DNA of 64,000 nucleotides from Dicaeum eximium (GCA_013396995.1 VWZP01007456.1:1823231-1887230), one strand, 5' to 3'. Positions 38,460 through 52,056 are shown, counted from the first letter of the stretch. A program made the numbers and translations. Notes: generated by a model not told the origin, from the letters alone.

Positions 38460-41430
38460 TCAGGGAACTATTAGCTAAAAAAGGATATCCCAGAATCCTT
38501 TAGGGAATTTAGCAGTCTGTGCCTCCCTAGACTCTGCATCATTGATATGTTTAAATGCAGTACACCAACAAAGCTTTTCCTAGGAAATGAACCTGTGAAA
38601 AATAACAATGCTTAGAAAAAGCACTGAGAGTTAGAGGTGGCAAAGAGAGAAATTTGGCACACAATAAACAAACATGACAGCTGATATAAAATGTAAAGTC
38701 TCTGTGTGGCTAGAGGATTCAGCACAGTTTAGAGAGGCACTATGAATACTTTCTGAACACAGAAATCTCATGCACATAGTGAGATTAAAACAGAGGGATG
38801 AGAGAATAAAATTCTTGTAAATAAATATATTCTCTAAGGAAGGGAGAATGGCACATGAACTGTACAGGACAGAACAAGAAAAGAATCTTGAAATAACAAA
38901 ACTCCAGAATCTCAAAGTAACAAAACTAAGTGTTTTGGCAATTATAGTTTGCTTCTATTACTAAGATCTCTCACTTAACAACCTCAGTACAAAAATTAGA
39001 GCTTCTGTTAGGCTTCAGCCTTATCACAATACCGAAAGGTTCTTAAAAAGAAAATAAAGGAAATTCATACCATCATAAAAGTAGCCTACCTATTACAACA
39101 CAAAATAGTGGCCTCAGGCTACATGATTTCAGATGCGTTTCTTTTCAGTATGAAAAAGATTCACCAGTGAAAGAAATTAGGCAAGCTGAGATTATACCAA
39201 AGCATTTTCTATATTCTTTATGCTGTATTACATAGCATAGGCTTTATTTGACAAATACAAAAGATAAATAGCAGCATCACTGCATTACACGTTTTTATGT
39301 CCATATTACATGTGGTAAAGTAGCATTAGTAGCTCTTCCAAAGGAGTATTTTCATTTGAATGACAGCAATATGGGTTAATCAACATCTCAGAGGAGCTCT
39401 TTTCGGGAAATTTAAAGGCAAATTCATTAATCGGAAACAAACCCACAAAACTTTTTATTTCTGTCAGGATAATTTCACATGTGCTTTGCTAAATACCTTT
39501 CAGTATCTCATAACAATTGTAGATTTCAGATTCCAGGAATAAAACATTTTTATGACAATTTCTTTATGACCCACTTGCTGTTGAGTCAGAACATCACTGC
39601 AGTTTAGCAAAACTGACCTCCACTTCATCTCTAAAGGAGAATAACTTGGTAGAAAGGGCTGCATTGATTCCGAACCATAATATTACAGAGAATGTCAGCT
39701 CAGAGCTGGAGACATTTCCAATACATTCAGGCTTGAAGAGGAGATAAGAATGATGAAACCAAAGGGGAGGCTGGACAAAGTTAATTAACATAGATGGGTA
39801 CCTTTACAGAAATACTGATATCCTGCTGGTGCTGTGCAGTGGTGAAGACTACACCTAATATAAATCTGGTTTTTACATGCAGATATACTAATAATTGACT
39901 TTATCTATTAAAGGTGCACATTCTAATGGCTTTTTCTTTTTCCAATTTAACTTTGCTTCTTTACAGACTATCACAGAAGTTAAAATTACCTGTTTTAATG
40001 TTTTATTTTAACTTAAACATACAACTGGATGTAGACACACTAAAACATGGGTAATTTAACTTCAAGAGGCACTACAATATGTTCTGGCAAAATATAGCTT
40101 TTCGTTGCTGTACCTAAAATAATAATTAAATTCTTACTAATTATACAATTGTTATTACTTCTATACTAAAAAGCAGGGAAAAAATCTGCCATGCACTCAT
40201 AAAGCTGCTTCCATTTTGCATGCCAAGTAAGTAAAATGCCCGAATTGAAATTTCTCCAAACATCTTTCTGCCTTCACAAATGTGCCTCACACTAAAATTA
40301 AACATGGCAAGAACACCATAGCACATGTAACACCTACGTGACCACTGAAAGATACAGCATATCTTTTTATACATGGTATATCAATTTATTCCACTGTAAA
40401 TTTTCTTTTCAAGGCACACGCTGCCTTAAATTTCACATAGCACACTCTACACTCATGAAGGGAACTTGATGCTGTTGCTGATCAAATCTGCTCCAGAACA
40501 GGATGACTTCTTTGTTTCTGACACATAATCATTTCTATTCCTGCTACACAGTGAGCTTCCAAAACACGGGTAACATCTTCACCTAGTCCTGCCTGATGCT
40601 TTTCAGATTAATCAGTTCCCAGAGGCACTAGCTCAAGAGCACGTGCACAATATCCAGCTGATCTCCCCTCACCAATTACCATCCTGGATCTTCCAAAGGT
40701 GTTCCATTTAATGTGCGGCTGCTTAGTAAGGAAACTTCATTAGGAAATGCCAGGAAAAGCAGAAGATTTACCTCCCTTTCCTCAGATCCCCTGCTAGCTT
40801 TTACAGAAGCAGCCTTCCTTATCTGGGATACAGACAAGGCCAGAATCCTCCTCTGAAAGCCTGTCCTCTCTTTCAGTTTCTTCTTGGGGTACCACTTGTA
40901 AGAAATCATGACACCACCCTTTTAAGCAGCCCTTTCATAAGGTGTGAGAGCCACTGTGTATGTGCTGTCTGCCACTCAAACAGTAATTGCCATTGTTTCC
41001 TACTAACTGAAAACTGCTAAAATACTTCAGACATAAAAGACTGGAGCAGGGACCTGCTTCTCTTCACCTTCTGTTTTCCTCCCAGAGCCTTCTCAAATGC
41101 CTGACCAATGTAAATTTCTCTTCTACAGATTAATTTCTACAACAGCCCACATGCACAAAGAGGGCTCCTGACCAACTTAGGTTCTCATCATTTCCTTGCA
41201 CCTTTAAGCTATGAATGTAAAAAAGCTTCAGAAAGAAGCATCTCTGAACTTCTTTGAGCAGTGGCCTTATCACACAGGCCTGGCATAAAAGAAATTTGCC
41301 CCTAGCACATTTCCATTCCCTTCGTTTCTTTTGTAGCTCTGAACATTTAAGTAAGGGAATAGATTAAGGATCATCCCATTGTCACTATGTCTTTGATCTA
41401 TTTCTTGTGTAACTGCAGGAGAGAGACATG

Positions 41431-41458
41431 CTGGGAAGAACAAGCTGGGAAGAACAAG
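41431..41458 (+). repeat. Perfect 14-bp tandem duplication
   Basis: CTGGGAAGAACAAG occurs twice without a gap (41431-41444 and 41445-41458). It is a recent-looking slippage duplication in intron 2. Confidence 0.95.
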
Positions 41459-44400
41459 CCCTGACTCCTGAGTTGGGGTTGGTGCCACCGTGCTCAGCTG
41501 CACTTGCATCAGGCACTGGGAGAAACCTCCTGCAGGACACTGGGACGTACACGATGCTCCAGCAGAAACCAGGATGACGTAAGAGTTGACTGTGACATAT
41601 AGAACAGGTAAAGACTGTAAGATTATGGGGGAATCAGGACCTCAAACTGGGCAGAAGGATGTTCCTCCCCTCTAAAATGCAATAGGAAAAATTTAAACAG
41701 ACATACTTGAACTTAATGCAAAATCACAGTATATGGAGCTACTGGTGAGGAAAGTACATCTGTGGCTTCCAGGTTCTAACATGAATACATGTGTATTGAA
41801 AAGTGTTTTTCCAATCTGTTACATGTGAGAAGCACAGAACACTGATCGATTGCTTGCAATTATCGCAACTATTTGATGTTATTAGCTGCTGCAACATTAT
41901 TACTTGGATGATTACCTGCACCTGCTTTCTCATTAAATGACTGTGTACATCATTACATTTTCAATGAGGTCCAGACAGCATTTTTTTTTTCCTTTGTGCT
42001 ACTGAAAAGCAGTTGATTGGAAATGTGACTTCTAGATCGAGAAAGCATTATGTCAGCTGGTGAGGGAAATAAGTATATTGCTTTAACACTGAGAAAAACA
42101 GTACTAAGCTCTTTAATTCAGTTCATGAAGTTCATGTAATTGCTTCTTCCCTGACTCTTGAGTTCTGTAAATGACTATGAAGGATTAAGACTTTGTCTGA
42201 AATTCTGGGAAATCAAATTGCTTCAGATATCAGAAGACTTACATACAAAATAAAAACCAATCCATCCATTCTGCTTGTGCACTAAAGTATCTCTGCCGCC
42301 ACAATTCCCACATGACGAACTCTCACACAACTCTCACATGACTTTCCTCAACTTGGGAGCAGAAGTCCAAAAAGTGTAGACATCTGGGAGGATTTGAAGC
42401 CACATGCAGCATTTAATGACCTCTGCCTCAAATCAGTGACCTTTTGGCCCCTCCTATAGTCACAACCAAACCTGCTAACAACAAATTAAATGCTGTCAAA
42501 GGGTATGAAAAATCTCCCATAAAACTAATTGAAACAAGAAATTCCTCTTACATTTCTGAAAAAAAAACATAAAAAATATTTCCTAAAAATCTGTAACATT
42601 TAACTGTCCTGAAGAGGAGTCATGGAGTCTGTCTCCAGCTCACTAATATTTTCACTATGCCTATGACTATGATCTTGTCATAAAGAAGAGCTCTCTTAAA
42701 AGATAAACTACTAACTCGGGTAACAGCTGACTTAGGCCCTGAAATGGAGGCAGTCACGTTCCACATTTTAAAGCCTGCAGATGCAAGGAAAGGTTTTGAG
42801 CCACTCTTTATTAGTTTCTAAAGGGCAGGATGGATGAGAAGAAATCTAATGGGATAAGCATGAGACTGAAATAAAGCCCTGAAGACTGCAAGAAATTAAG
42901 AGGCTTTTTTTTCCAGTAGATTAATTACTAAACAAGAAAAAGCTTATTTAGGAATACTCTGATTATTCTCCTTTCTCTTGATCTTGCAATGCAGTGAGTG
43001 CAGCTCCTAGAGGAGCATCTTTAGACTTGCTGTTTATTCATAGGCTTTTTACTGGCCACAGCTTTGCTCAAACTGCTGAAGTATTTTCATTCTTCAACAG
43101 AAGAAAACAGCCAGCCAAACAAGCACAAAAACTGTGTTGGTACTTAATACAAGTCTGCTAAAACTGGAGCAGAAACTGCAGTGGTTTCAGTAAGACACCC
43201 ATGGCAGGGTGCAGTAACACCCCTTCAGCACAGAGAGTCCCTAGGGAAGCCTACACTAAAGCATGTGCTATTTGGTTTATATTACCACAGTCTCAAACTT
43301 GGGCATATCCCCTGGAAAGAGAATTCTTCACGTGGTCTTTTTCAAACTAAGAGCCCTTACCCTAAGTAACTTCATTCTTCTTTTCCAGACAATATTCCAC
43401 TTGAAAAATGCCAGCTCACTACAAAGTATTGTAAAAAAGTATGTTTTTACTGGCTTTACAACATGAAGCACTTTGTCTCTCTCCTGTTGGGATTCTCTTA
43501 CTTTAACTTCCTCTCTCCTGTTGAATACTCCTACCTCCTCTTAATGAACGCATCATGAGGAGTCCAGGAAGAAAAAACAAGCACACAAACAAAACCCCAA
43601 TTATTCAGAGTACTTGTATTTTAAATTTAGCAGGGAAATCTGAAACTAGATTCTGACCTAGTGTACCTAACCAGCAGAATAGTATCTTCCACTATGGGTG
43701 GAAGAAGGGAGGGAGACTGGGTTTCTGATGTGTAATAAAAAAGAACTTTCTTATCTCAAAGTTTTTGTTGTCAAGAAATTATTTTCAAATCCAGCTCCAG
43801 TGTCTAGCTTATTATGTTAGCTGCTTCTCAGCATATATGATGGCAGATGTTAGATATAATCTCAGCAGGAAACGTGTAATCACAGCAAGGTAAATGAATT
43901 AGGTTGGAGGACTTGCTTGGCACTCCATGGTGCTACACAGAATTACCCTCAGCAGTCAACTTTATCTTCCAGGTTGCTTTGAGAATACTCTGGTGTAATC
44001 AGCAGTGACTTCCCAGATCTTTCATGTAGTTTTTGTCTGTCTTCCACAGAAGAGGAGAGTTCTTCAAACATTAAAAAAGTGCTATAATTTGTTATATCAT
44101 CATAATTCAGTCAAAAATCTTGAACATTTATCAGCTACTGGCGCTTTCAATATAGTATCTCCCACTTACTTCCGTGACTTGGAGCACGTTCTTCAATTTT
44201 GTACTCAAATATGAGATGGCTGATGGAATGCATAAGAGAACAAGAAAACCAGTGTCCTGAAGTTACAGTTATGAACCCTAAAGAAAGCATGTTCATTCAA
44301 ATGAAAATCTGCAAATCAGTCATCTATGTCAGGTATTATTCCTTCAGAAACCACAAGGTTCATATGAAAAGTCATTTGTTCTAAAATGTGCAAACTAAAA

Positions 44401-46149
44401 GTCATATATGAGAATATCTACAACAAAGGGTTAAGTATATCATTAGCACTAATCTTCTGAAAGCTCTTAGGCACGCAGGCAAAATACACTGTAAGATTTG
44501 TCTACTTCACCTACTAAGCAACCTAGGAATAGGAATAGTCTGTCAGTGATTCAGAAAGAGGGATTCTGATGCTGATTGATCTACTTCCCCTTGCAAGAAG
44601 GATAGATGCTCAATATTTGTAACAAACCCAGAATTTGTGCCAGGTGCTGAAATCTCTTAAATCAGGTCAGAAGTTACAGAAATGACCATAAGATCCATAC
44701 AACAAGCAACACCTCAGACATAGTTGGTGGCATCATTCTTGTTGAACAGACCTGTTAAGCACCACCCAGTAGGCCTCTAGGTGTGTTTTTGCAGTAGCCA
44801 ACCCCTCCAGTGCTGGCCCCGTAGCCATGGCAGCACAGAGCTGCTGTGGCTCCCTGCTCAGGTGCCTTGCTCTGGGTGACCTCCATGCTGCTCCGTATTA
44901 GCAGCAACTGGTGTTAACTTACACAGTTAATTGGAAGCTGGAGCTGCTTGCCAAAAGGCATGTCCTTAATGGCTGCAGCTATTGCCTGGGTGTGCAATAA
45001 AATGCTTAACATGCTACTGTTCCAGCTCTAGAAAATCCTATGAAAAAATTCAACTTTAACACAGTGAGCAAGCTGTAACTCCCACACCTTGATAGTACTT
45101 TGTATTATCCTGAGATAGCATTCAAATGAATTAAAAATGCAGCTATTTAAAGTAATATGGGGGAAACAGTAAGAAATGCATTTAATTCTTTTCAATATGA
45201 ATGCAAACAGAAGAGAAGTATCCCTGCTAACATACAACAAAAATGCAATGCAGTGCTAAAATGTGCTTAATGATAAAGTACAAAATCAAAGAACGGTAAT
45301 TTTACACAGTAAAACACTGCAGTTGGCTTAAAGTCACACTTGCTGACTGATCACTTTATCTGTCTTTTAAAATGGATCACAACTCTTCTATGCACAATTA
45401 AGCAACAATGTACATTTTTCACACAACTACTTCACATTCCATAATATTAAATACTCCTCTGAATCACTGCCTTGTTTATAGAATATCTGCTAGCTCTGCA
45501 TGTCTGCTTACTAGGTATCAAAAGGCTATTTTAAACAATAATATAAGCATTATAAGCATTTTCTGCAGACACTGCATAGGCATTAAGCAACACTACCTAT
45601 TCAGAATACAAATAAGCATAGTAGGCCATTCAAAATATCACATATAGCCATGAAAATCATATGTTATCACCTCAAATAGCATAAACAGAATTCTCATTCT
45701 GGCTTTGACTAGCACTGTATTAAACACAGAAAGCTTCATTGTAGGAAACATCCTTTCAACACAATGAATGACAGCCTCTGAAGATTTGATTTATATTTGG
45801 GTTTGAACTGTTTTAAATGAATGAAGGGCTAATGCCAGTGACTTGTTGCAAATGCAGTGACATCCCCTCAGATATCTTAAACCAACCACTGCCTCAAATA
45901 AAAATGACACCACTGTCATTTAGAAATCAGCTGGAACTGTGAAACACCATGGAAAGATTTTACACAACTGAACACAGCATTTCATAAAGAAATACATGGA
46001 CATGAACAGAAATTGTATCCAGTAAAGGGTAAATACAGAAGACTCCTGACAATATTTCTATTTCTGAGAGTAATCCGTATAATTCTAATTGCATCGCTGT
46101 CAGTGGTACTGTATCAGTATCTGAACTAACACAACACACTCAAGTATCT

Positions 46150-46735
46150 CTAAAAAATCCAAAAAAACTCTTTCCATGGGACACAGACCTTCAGGAATGT
46201 ACAGCTCCAGTGACCCCACAGGCCACAGGTCCTGTGATAAAATTTGCCTCTGTGTGGACTCCTTTCCATGGGCTGCAGCTTTATTCAGGAAATCTCCACC
46301 TTTCCTTGGTGTGGGTCATGCACAGGCTGCAGGTGGATCTCTGCTCCACCATGGACCCCCATGGGCTGCAGGGGCACAGCTGCCTCACCTGGGGCTGCAG
46401 GGGAATCTCAGCTCCACTGCCTGGAGCAGCTCCTCCTCCTCCTCCTGCACTGATCTGCATGTCTGCAGGGCTGTTTCTCTCACATATTCTCACTTCTCTC
46501 TCTCTGACAGCTTTTCCCACTGGCTTTTACCCTTCCCTAAGCATTCTATCCCAGAGGTGCACCAGGAGCTCAGCTGTGCCCAGTGGTGGGCCCAGTGGCT
46601 GTGCCCAGAGGTGCCCAACACAGGGCATCCCTGATCTCTTTTCACTCCTGCAGCCCACACCTTGCCAACAGAGTAAGCTACTGTTTGGACATATTCTTCT
46701 GAAGATATTTTTACTGGGCTGCAACTAGAGGGCTT
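46150..46735 (-). mobile_element. Partial LTR of the same avian retrovirus family (minus)
   Basis: Read on the minus strand, the block contains GTGAGAATATGTGAGAGAAA, CAGCCCTGCAGACATGCAGA, TCAGTGCAGGAGGAGGAGGA and GCAGTGGAGCTGAGATTCCC. These align directly with 17939-18032 of the plus-strand LTR. Tandem-like CTGCAGCCCATGG units follow. The GTCCAGCCAGC...CACCACA terminus of the other copy is absent, so this copy is truncated at the 46150 end. An AATAAA occurs at 46285-46280 on the minus strand. The element is sense-oriented in PTPRM intron 2. The long open frames on the plus strand here (46176-46728) are antisense chance frames. Confidence 0.72.
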
Positions 46736-49700
46736 ACAGTTAGCTGTAACTGTAAATCTGTATTATATAAACACATTAATATCAAACTGCTGTAACTGTT
46801 CCATAGGATAATGCAAGATGGCATTAATAATGACTAAGTGCTTCTGTAATTACAGTTGTGAACACTATTTTAAACACTCGTTCTTGGAACAGAAAGACAA
46901 GGAGAAGACAGGCTGAGAAATGGGAAGAGCCGCTCTTCCTAACAGTATTTACTCCATCTGACTCATAGGACACTTGAAACAGAAGATAAGTGGATTAACA
47001 ACATTTATTTAATTAATATGAATATATACAGAAATTCATACATGTCCTTACTTTTTGGGTCAATTTAACACAATTTCAGATTAATACTGACTCATTAAAG
47101 GCCATGCTTATATTTATCAAGGAAATTAAAGCACTAGCACCCTATTAACTTTAGTGGTATCTTTCTATTTCTGTGCTACAGTAACAATCCAACAGAGACT
47201 GAAGTCCACTATAAGAAACACTTTGGGATTTTTTTTTATTACCTTTGATACAGTTTAGTAATTTTCATCTAAAACAAGATCTCAAACATTCGCAAACATG
47301 TCAATTGTACATTTAAGTGTGCACACATATGCATGAATATTAGATGACACTTCTTTTGTCCCACTGAAATAACATATCAAGCCGAAGTATTTATCTATCT
47401 GAAGTGCAGCTATGCTCTCAGCACTCTCATGTGGATTAAAAGAAATCAAATGCTGTAACTTGTGTGCTTCCCCGACTGCCATGAAATTATAAAAAATATT
47501 ATATATCGGCATCAACTCACTCACTGGAGCATATTGCCTGAAATTAGGACTGTTATGTGCATTCATTTTTTCTTCTGACAAGGGAGTACAGAACTGAGAC
47601 TTCTTGTTTCAGTCTAGTATTACAACATTGTTGCATAAAGCATTTCGCTTTCAAGCCAAGAATTCCCCACAAACCATTAATTTAAGATGTTCTATTCATT
47701 ATCATCTGAAGTTATTTCTTCCTAAATATGTAGCTCAGAAACTGCTGACAAACTACTTGAAATCGTTTTTTAAGTGTATCACATAACCCTCTGGCTAAGG
47801 CTAACTGAAAACTAATTAAAATCATTAAGATGATGATTTGAACAAGAACAGGAAAAAACTGTCTGGATGAAATTATGAGGAAAAATTAGATACCACTTGA
47901 CTAAATCGTGCCGTTAGACCCAGTGCTTCTCATTTGCAAAAAATGAGCATTTTTTCCCTCTCAAAGGGGTTTTTGACCTTTTTAAAGCACCAATATCCTC
48001 AACTCTCCTCAGACTCAGCACTCATTCATCTTCTGACCCAATGCTCCAAAAGAATGTTTCTCTTCCTTTACGGGCAGAAATAAAACTCCCTAAACTGTAA
48101 ACAAAACTTGTTACCAAATTAAATAGACTTCTACTAGATCATCAGAACATTATTTCAGACTTCTGATAAAAACATAAGAAGATAAATATGAAACAAGTTT
48201 TATGACTATGACATCTGATAAATAAAATTACATATATCATTTTCCTTCTATAGACATGCCAGTCCCTAGTCTAGACTCTTGCCACTGAGAAAAAAAATCT
48301 TCAAGCCTGTGGTCATCAGAGAAGAGAATTTATTTAGATTACATAGATTTAAATCTCTTCAATCTGCCAGGAACACTGAACATCACATACGACAATTGCT
48401 TTCACAAATTCCAAGTGGAGAGAGTAATGAACGAAATTTGGAATAGAAAGAGAATTCCAGTGGCGTGACCGAAAAAGAGAATGCAAATCTTGTACCACTA
48501 GCCAAGAGGGCTGCTATCTCCAACTTGAGCAACAGTATCAAGCACTAATGAAACAGTTCAGAAAATGTTTAGCAGCATATGCCAAGACCGCTGGGTGAAA
48601 GCCAGTTTAAAAAGGAATTTGAAAGAACCTCCTTTATGTAGGTTGATGAACTCAATCTAGCATCATGATCCAAATGCCAGAACTGAGATAAACTGAACAT
48701 CCATCCTGAATTTGGGAGTCCTGCATTTGCCAGAGGAAACAAAGTGTAAAAGGTACTTGAGGCATGAACCTTAGATAACATGTCATGCACAACTCAGAGT
48801 GACACTGGTAAATCTACACTGAAGAACACTGGAAGCCTTTTTTTTACAAATGAATGATATCTAAGGCTGATTGTGCATATCATACATTAGCACATTTATT
48901 GCTACACTAATGATGAATGCATATGTTCACGTTTTGTTTATACTGTCACTTCTAAAGATTCACTGTGCCTATTTCCTAACTCCCTTACTCAAAAATTACA
49001 GATGAACACTTTCTCAAGAATAACAACTTTTGAAGAGATTTTATATAAACACCTAAGTACATTATGTGTCCTTTAAAGACCTCGTTGAAAGGGATGTGAA
49101 ACACTAGGACGGTGCTAAAAGCATCTGCAATGCTTTTAAGTGTTATGGACATAATTTATACTAACACATGAGACTAATTCAGAAGAAGTCCCACAATGCT
49201 ACAAACAGTGATTTTATCTAGTGGTCTTTTGGTTTTGCCAAAAGGTGATAATAGTCACTTGAGGCTCAGTCTATAAAAGCCAAAGCAGATGATGAGCTGG
49301 GCTGCAGGCAATCATACCCCAGGAAATTGAGATCAATACATGGGGGGGAAGTCTTAACATGCCTAGCTAAAAACTAGAAAAAAGAATAACTGGTAAATTT
49401 TAGGCTAGTGAATAGTTTAAAACCAGTGGCAAGATTTTACCTATTTCTGTGGGTGAAGTACTGTAAGGCAACGACTTTATAACTGGAGTGAGTTTGTAGT
49501 TGCACAGGTTGTTGCTATGGAACAAGGTCCAACTCCATGCAGTACAAAAAATAGATTAAATAATAGTATCACAAGTGCCTTTTAAATTCAGTGAGCATAA
49601 TATCAAGACCCTTTGTTTTGGGATACCTTTGCTTTTTCACTCACCTCTTCTTCTCTCTGTCTTTTTATAACACGTTTTGATTATTGTATCTTTCAATGAA

Positions 49701-50026
49701 AATATCTCAGTCTATCTTCTTTTTACGAAGTCCTGTCTGCCTGTTTCTAGTACTACTTCAGATTCAATTTCATGTCACCCTTCTGTTTTCTTTCAGCCTT
49801 CAGCAATGACACGAAGTTTCTATTTCTTCTTTCAAACCTTTATACTCCCCACGCAACAAAACCAAACCTTTGATTTGCAAAATATCCCTCACAGAAATCA
49901 CCTGGAAAATCTGAGTATTCCACTTAGACACAGATGAAGCAGCATTTTAAGGACAGCACTGCTAATAAATGCTGGACAAACACATAACCTAATGTCAAAG
50001 AGAAAGAAAGCAGAATAAAGACTAAC

Positions 50027-50149
50027 CTGATGGCATCCCTTGACCCAAGGAGGGCTTCATCGGCGCGGTCACCTGATCCCAGTTGAGATCGTCATCGTCT
50101 GATTGACTATAGCCACAGGAGCTGAGAGGCTCATCAAAAGTGCAGCACC
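50027..50149 (-). CDS. PTPRM: PTPRM exon 2: N-terminal part of the MAM domain
   Basis: This is an internal coding exon of 123 nt. The acceptor reads ttcttgaacag and the donor is G|gttagt. The frame is open: the first two bases (GG) complete a Gly codon begun in exon 1, then 40 codons follow, then one base passes to exon 3. The peptide contains CCTFDEP, SSCGYSQS, DDDDLNWDQV and ends GMPS(G). PTPRM orthologues, as I recall them, carry a GGCxFDEP start, CGYSQS, a D-rich FNWEQV block and MPSGSF, so the match is to mu rather than kappa, T or U. The MAM domain is extracellular and mediates homophilic cis and trans adhesion. The Cys of SSCGYS should pair with the first MAM Cys. There are two adjacent Cys at the start where I recall Gly-Cys in mammals. 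The exon lies 32.7 kb from exon 3. The exon number is inferred from family gene structure. Confidence 0.88.
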
Positions 50150-50747
50150 CTGTTCAAGAAACACAAGGGAAAAATTAAGGCATGCAGATAACAGATTATG
50201 AATCTCCAATCCTAACAACTGCAACATCACTCAATGCAGGCTGTGTTGTTTTTAAACATCTTTTAATACAAATAATTATCTATTTACTAATCTTCACTTT
50301 CTGAGAGGGCATAAGAGTTTCTCGTCATGAAAACAAAATCCTAAGGGTAAAAAAGAGCAAATTTAGAGCTGCAGACAAATTTTCTCTTATGATCCAATCA
50401 CCAGGTATCAAAAACAAAATAGCAAAGTAATAGCAGTAAAAATCAGAGTATTAAAAGATTGCATGATTAACATTCTTCAGGGAAAAAGGATTATTCCCTG
50501 CCGAAGGACCTACATTTTAGACAGAAACTGTAAGGATGGGAACATCAGCTTTCACCCTGTATCTTGAGTTCCAAGTAAGGGAAGACCTAGGTGTGCCCAG
50601 GTGTGCTGCACTGCAAACAGGTACCAGCATGGCTGCTCGTGGGATCAGTGCCTCTGGTACAACACAGCACATCTACCTCAAAATGTCAATCTGTGCTCAG
50701 TTCCAGAATCTCTGAAATAAAACAGTATTATTTCCTGTTTTTTTCTC

Positions 50748-50776
50748 ATTCTCTTCTAAATAAATTAGAAGAGAAT
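50748..50776. repeat. Perfect 12-bp inverted repeat, 5-nt loop
   Basis: ATTCTCTTCTAA and TTAGAAGAGAAT are exact reverse complements around ataaa. The hairpin lies about 0.6 kb upstream of exon 2 in transcript order, inside intron 1. Confidence 0.92.
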
Positions 50777-52020
50777 AACATGGTATAAAAGCTCACACTC
50801 CCCCAAGCTCGGGTACGGAAAAAATTAATGTCCCAAATTTAGAAGAATGGAGTTTAACATTATCCACAAGGAAATGGAAAAGCTTTGCTTTTTTTTCTGT
50901 GGTGCAGCAGAAACTTCAGCTTTTTTACACTATTACCATCTAACAGGAGACAAACACAGGGTTACAAAATTCTGTTTTATTTGATGTTTCACTCCAGTGA
51001 AGAATGACATCTTTCCTATTTTGGAAAATAAATATCACTCTAGTCAGAGATATTTCTGTCCATATTAGAGGAAATTCTGCAGCTGTTCAAACAAAACTAA
51101 ACTTTAGGGCTATTCATCATCTTTTTTATCTGTCCAAAGGCACAGTAGGCTTAACCTTGACAAGTTGTATTAAAAGAGAAAACAGACAAAATCTAGCTTA
51201 AAAAATTCCTTTTAAAATCTGAATTTTTCTAGAGCACTATAAATGGCTTTACAGAATACCATATGGTCCCATTTTCACTAGGATAGAATTAATTTCTTCC
51301 CAAGGCTTAAACCCAAGACACTTATCAAAAAGTAGAACACAAAATTCCATTACACCTGACAAATACCACCTAACTGAAGTCCAGTCTTCCTAATAACTAG
51401 TCCAAGTGTATATTTGAGATTCATAGCAAGAACTTTGCAAGCATATAATCTTCAGCAGAAATTATTTTTACATGCAATCACTGAGAAATTTAATATTTTC
51501 CTGTGTTAACCATAAGAATATTACATTGGCCTTTACAGACATATCATGTTTGCCCTGCCCTCGAATACAGGCCATCTACTAGTATTCTGTTCTGTACTAG
51601 TTTCTAAAATATCTTTCTATAGCAGGTCTCCAATACATCTAAGTGTATGAGGGAAATTGGCACATCTGGAAACTGCTTTTTTCTGTACAAATTTAAGTGC
51701 AAAATATTCAATTAGATAACCCAATGGGAACAGAAAACCCATTAAAAAACTCACAACTCCAAACTCCAACATTTTGCCTCAATGTTAACTCTCTCCTGAA
51801 GTAAAAAAGATTCAGAAATACATGAGATTTTTATAGAGTATATTAAATAACATCTGCATCATTTCCAGAGGGAAGGCTTAGAAATTTAGGCAGTCATTTA
51901 AACATTTTTTCTAGTATCCGAATTACTTGCATAAATAGCACTTCAAACTTCATAAAATACACCACAAGCTAAGTTTCAGACATACAAGCTGAACATCAAC
52001 TTTAACAGATATATTCATGC

Positions 52021-52056
52021 TTTTTTATAAAAATAAAAATAAAAAAAAATAAAAAA
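52021..52056 (+). repeat. A-rich low-complexity tract
   Basis: Consists of repeated ataaaa/aaataaaa units ending aaaaaagaac. It is an AT-only simple sequence in intron 1. Confidence 0.8.

Larger units (their letters stand above)
17352..50026 (-). other. PTPRM: PTPRM intron 2 (32.7 kb)
   Basis: This is the intron between exon 2 (donor gttagt) and exon 3 (acceptor tttttgcag). It contains two LTRs of one avian family in opposite orientations, an assembly gap, a probable tiny CR1 remnant near 22100, several A-, AC- and T-rich tracts, a short tandem duplication at 41431 and an imperfect tandem at 35429. The 24000-36600 and 36800-46100 stretches otherwise show no gene, RNA gene or repeat I can name. 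Parts of 29000-34300 are notably poor in repeats and might contain conserved noncoding sequence, which cannot be judged without alignment. Confidence 0.75.

Noticed and set aside
43478..43525. Two ctctctcctgttg words about 30 bp apart
   Set aside because: Short pyrimidine-rich similarity with no extension; explained by chance or local slippage.
46176..46728. Overlapping 152- and 172-codon plus-strand open frames
   Set aside because: They are antisense to the second LTR copy; the Ser/Cys/Leu runs come from ctcctcctcctc-type repeats.
3424..50149. Assignment to PTPRK, PTPRT or PTPRU, or to a processed pseudogene
   Set aside because: WNRAEL, WPNFYQ, FATFQC, GDRLWLQ and the 26-residue end of the MAM domain fit PTPRM best from memory. 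Four in-frame exons with consensus splice sites and large introns exclude a processed copy. An alignment to all four paralogues would be decisive.
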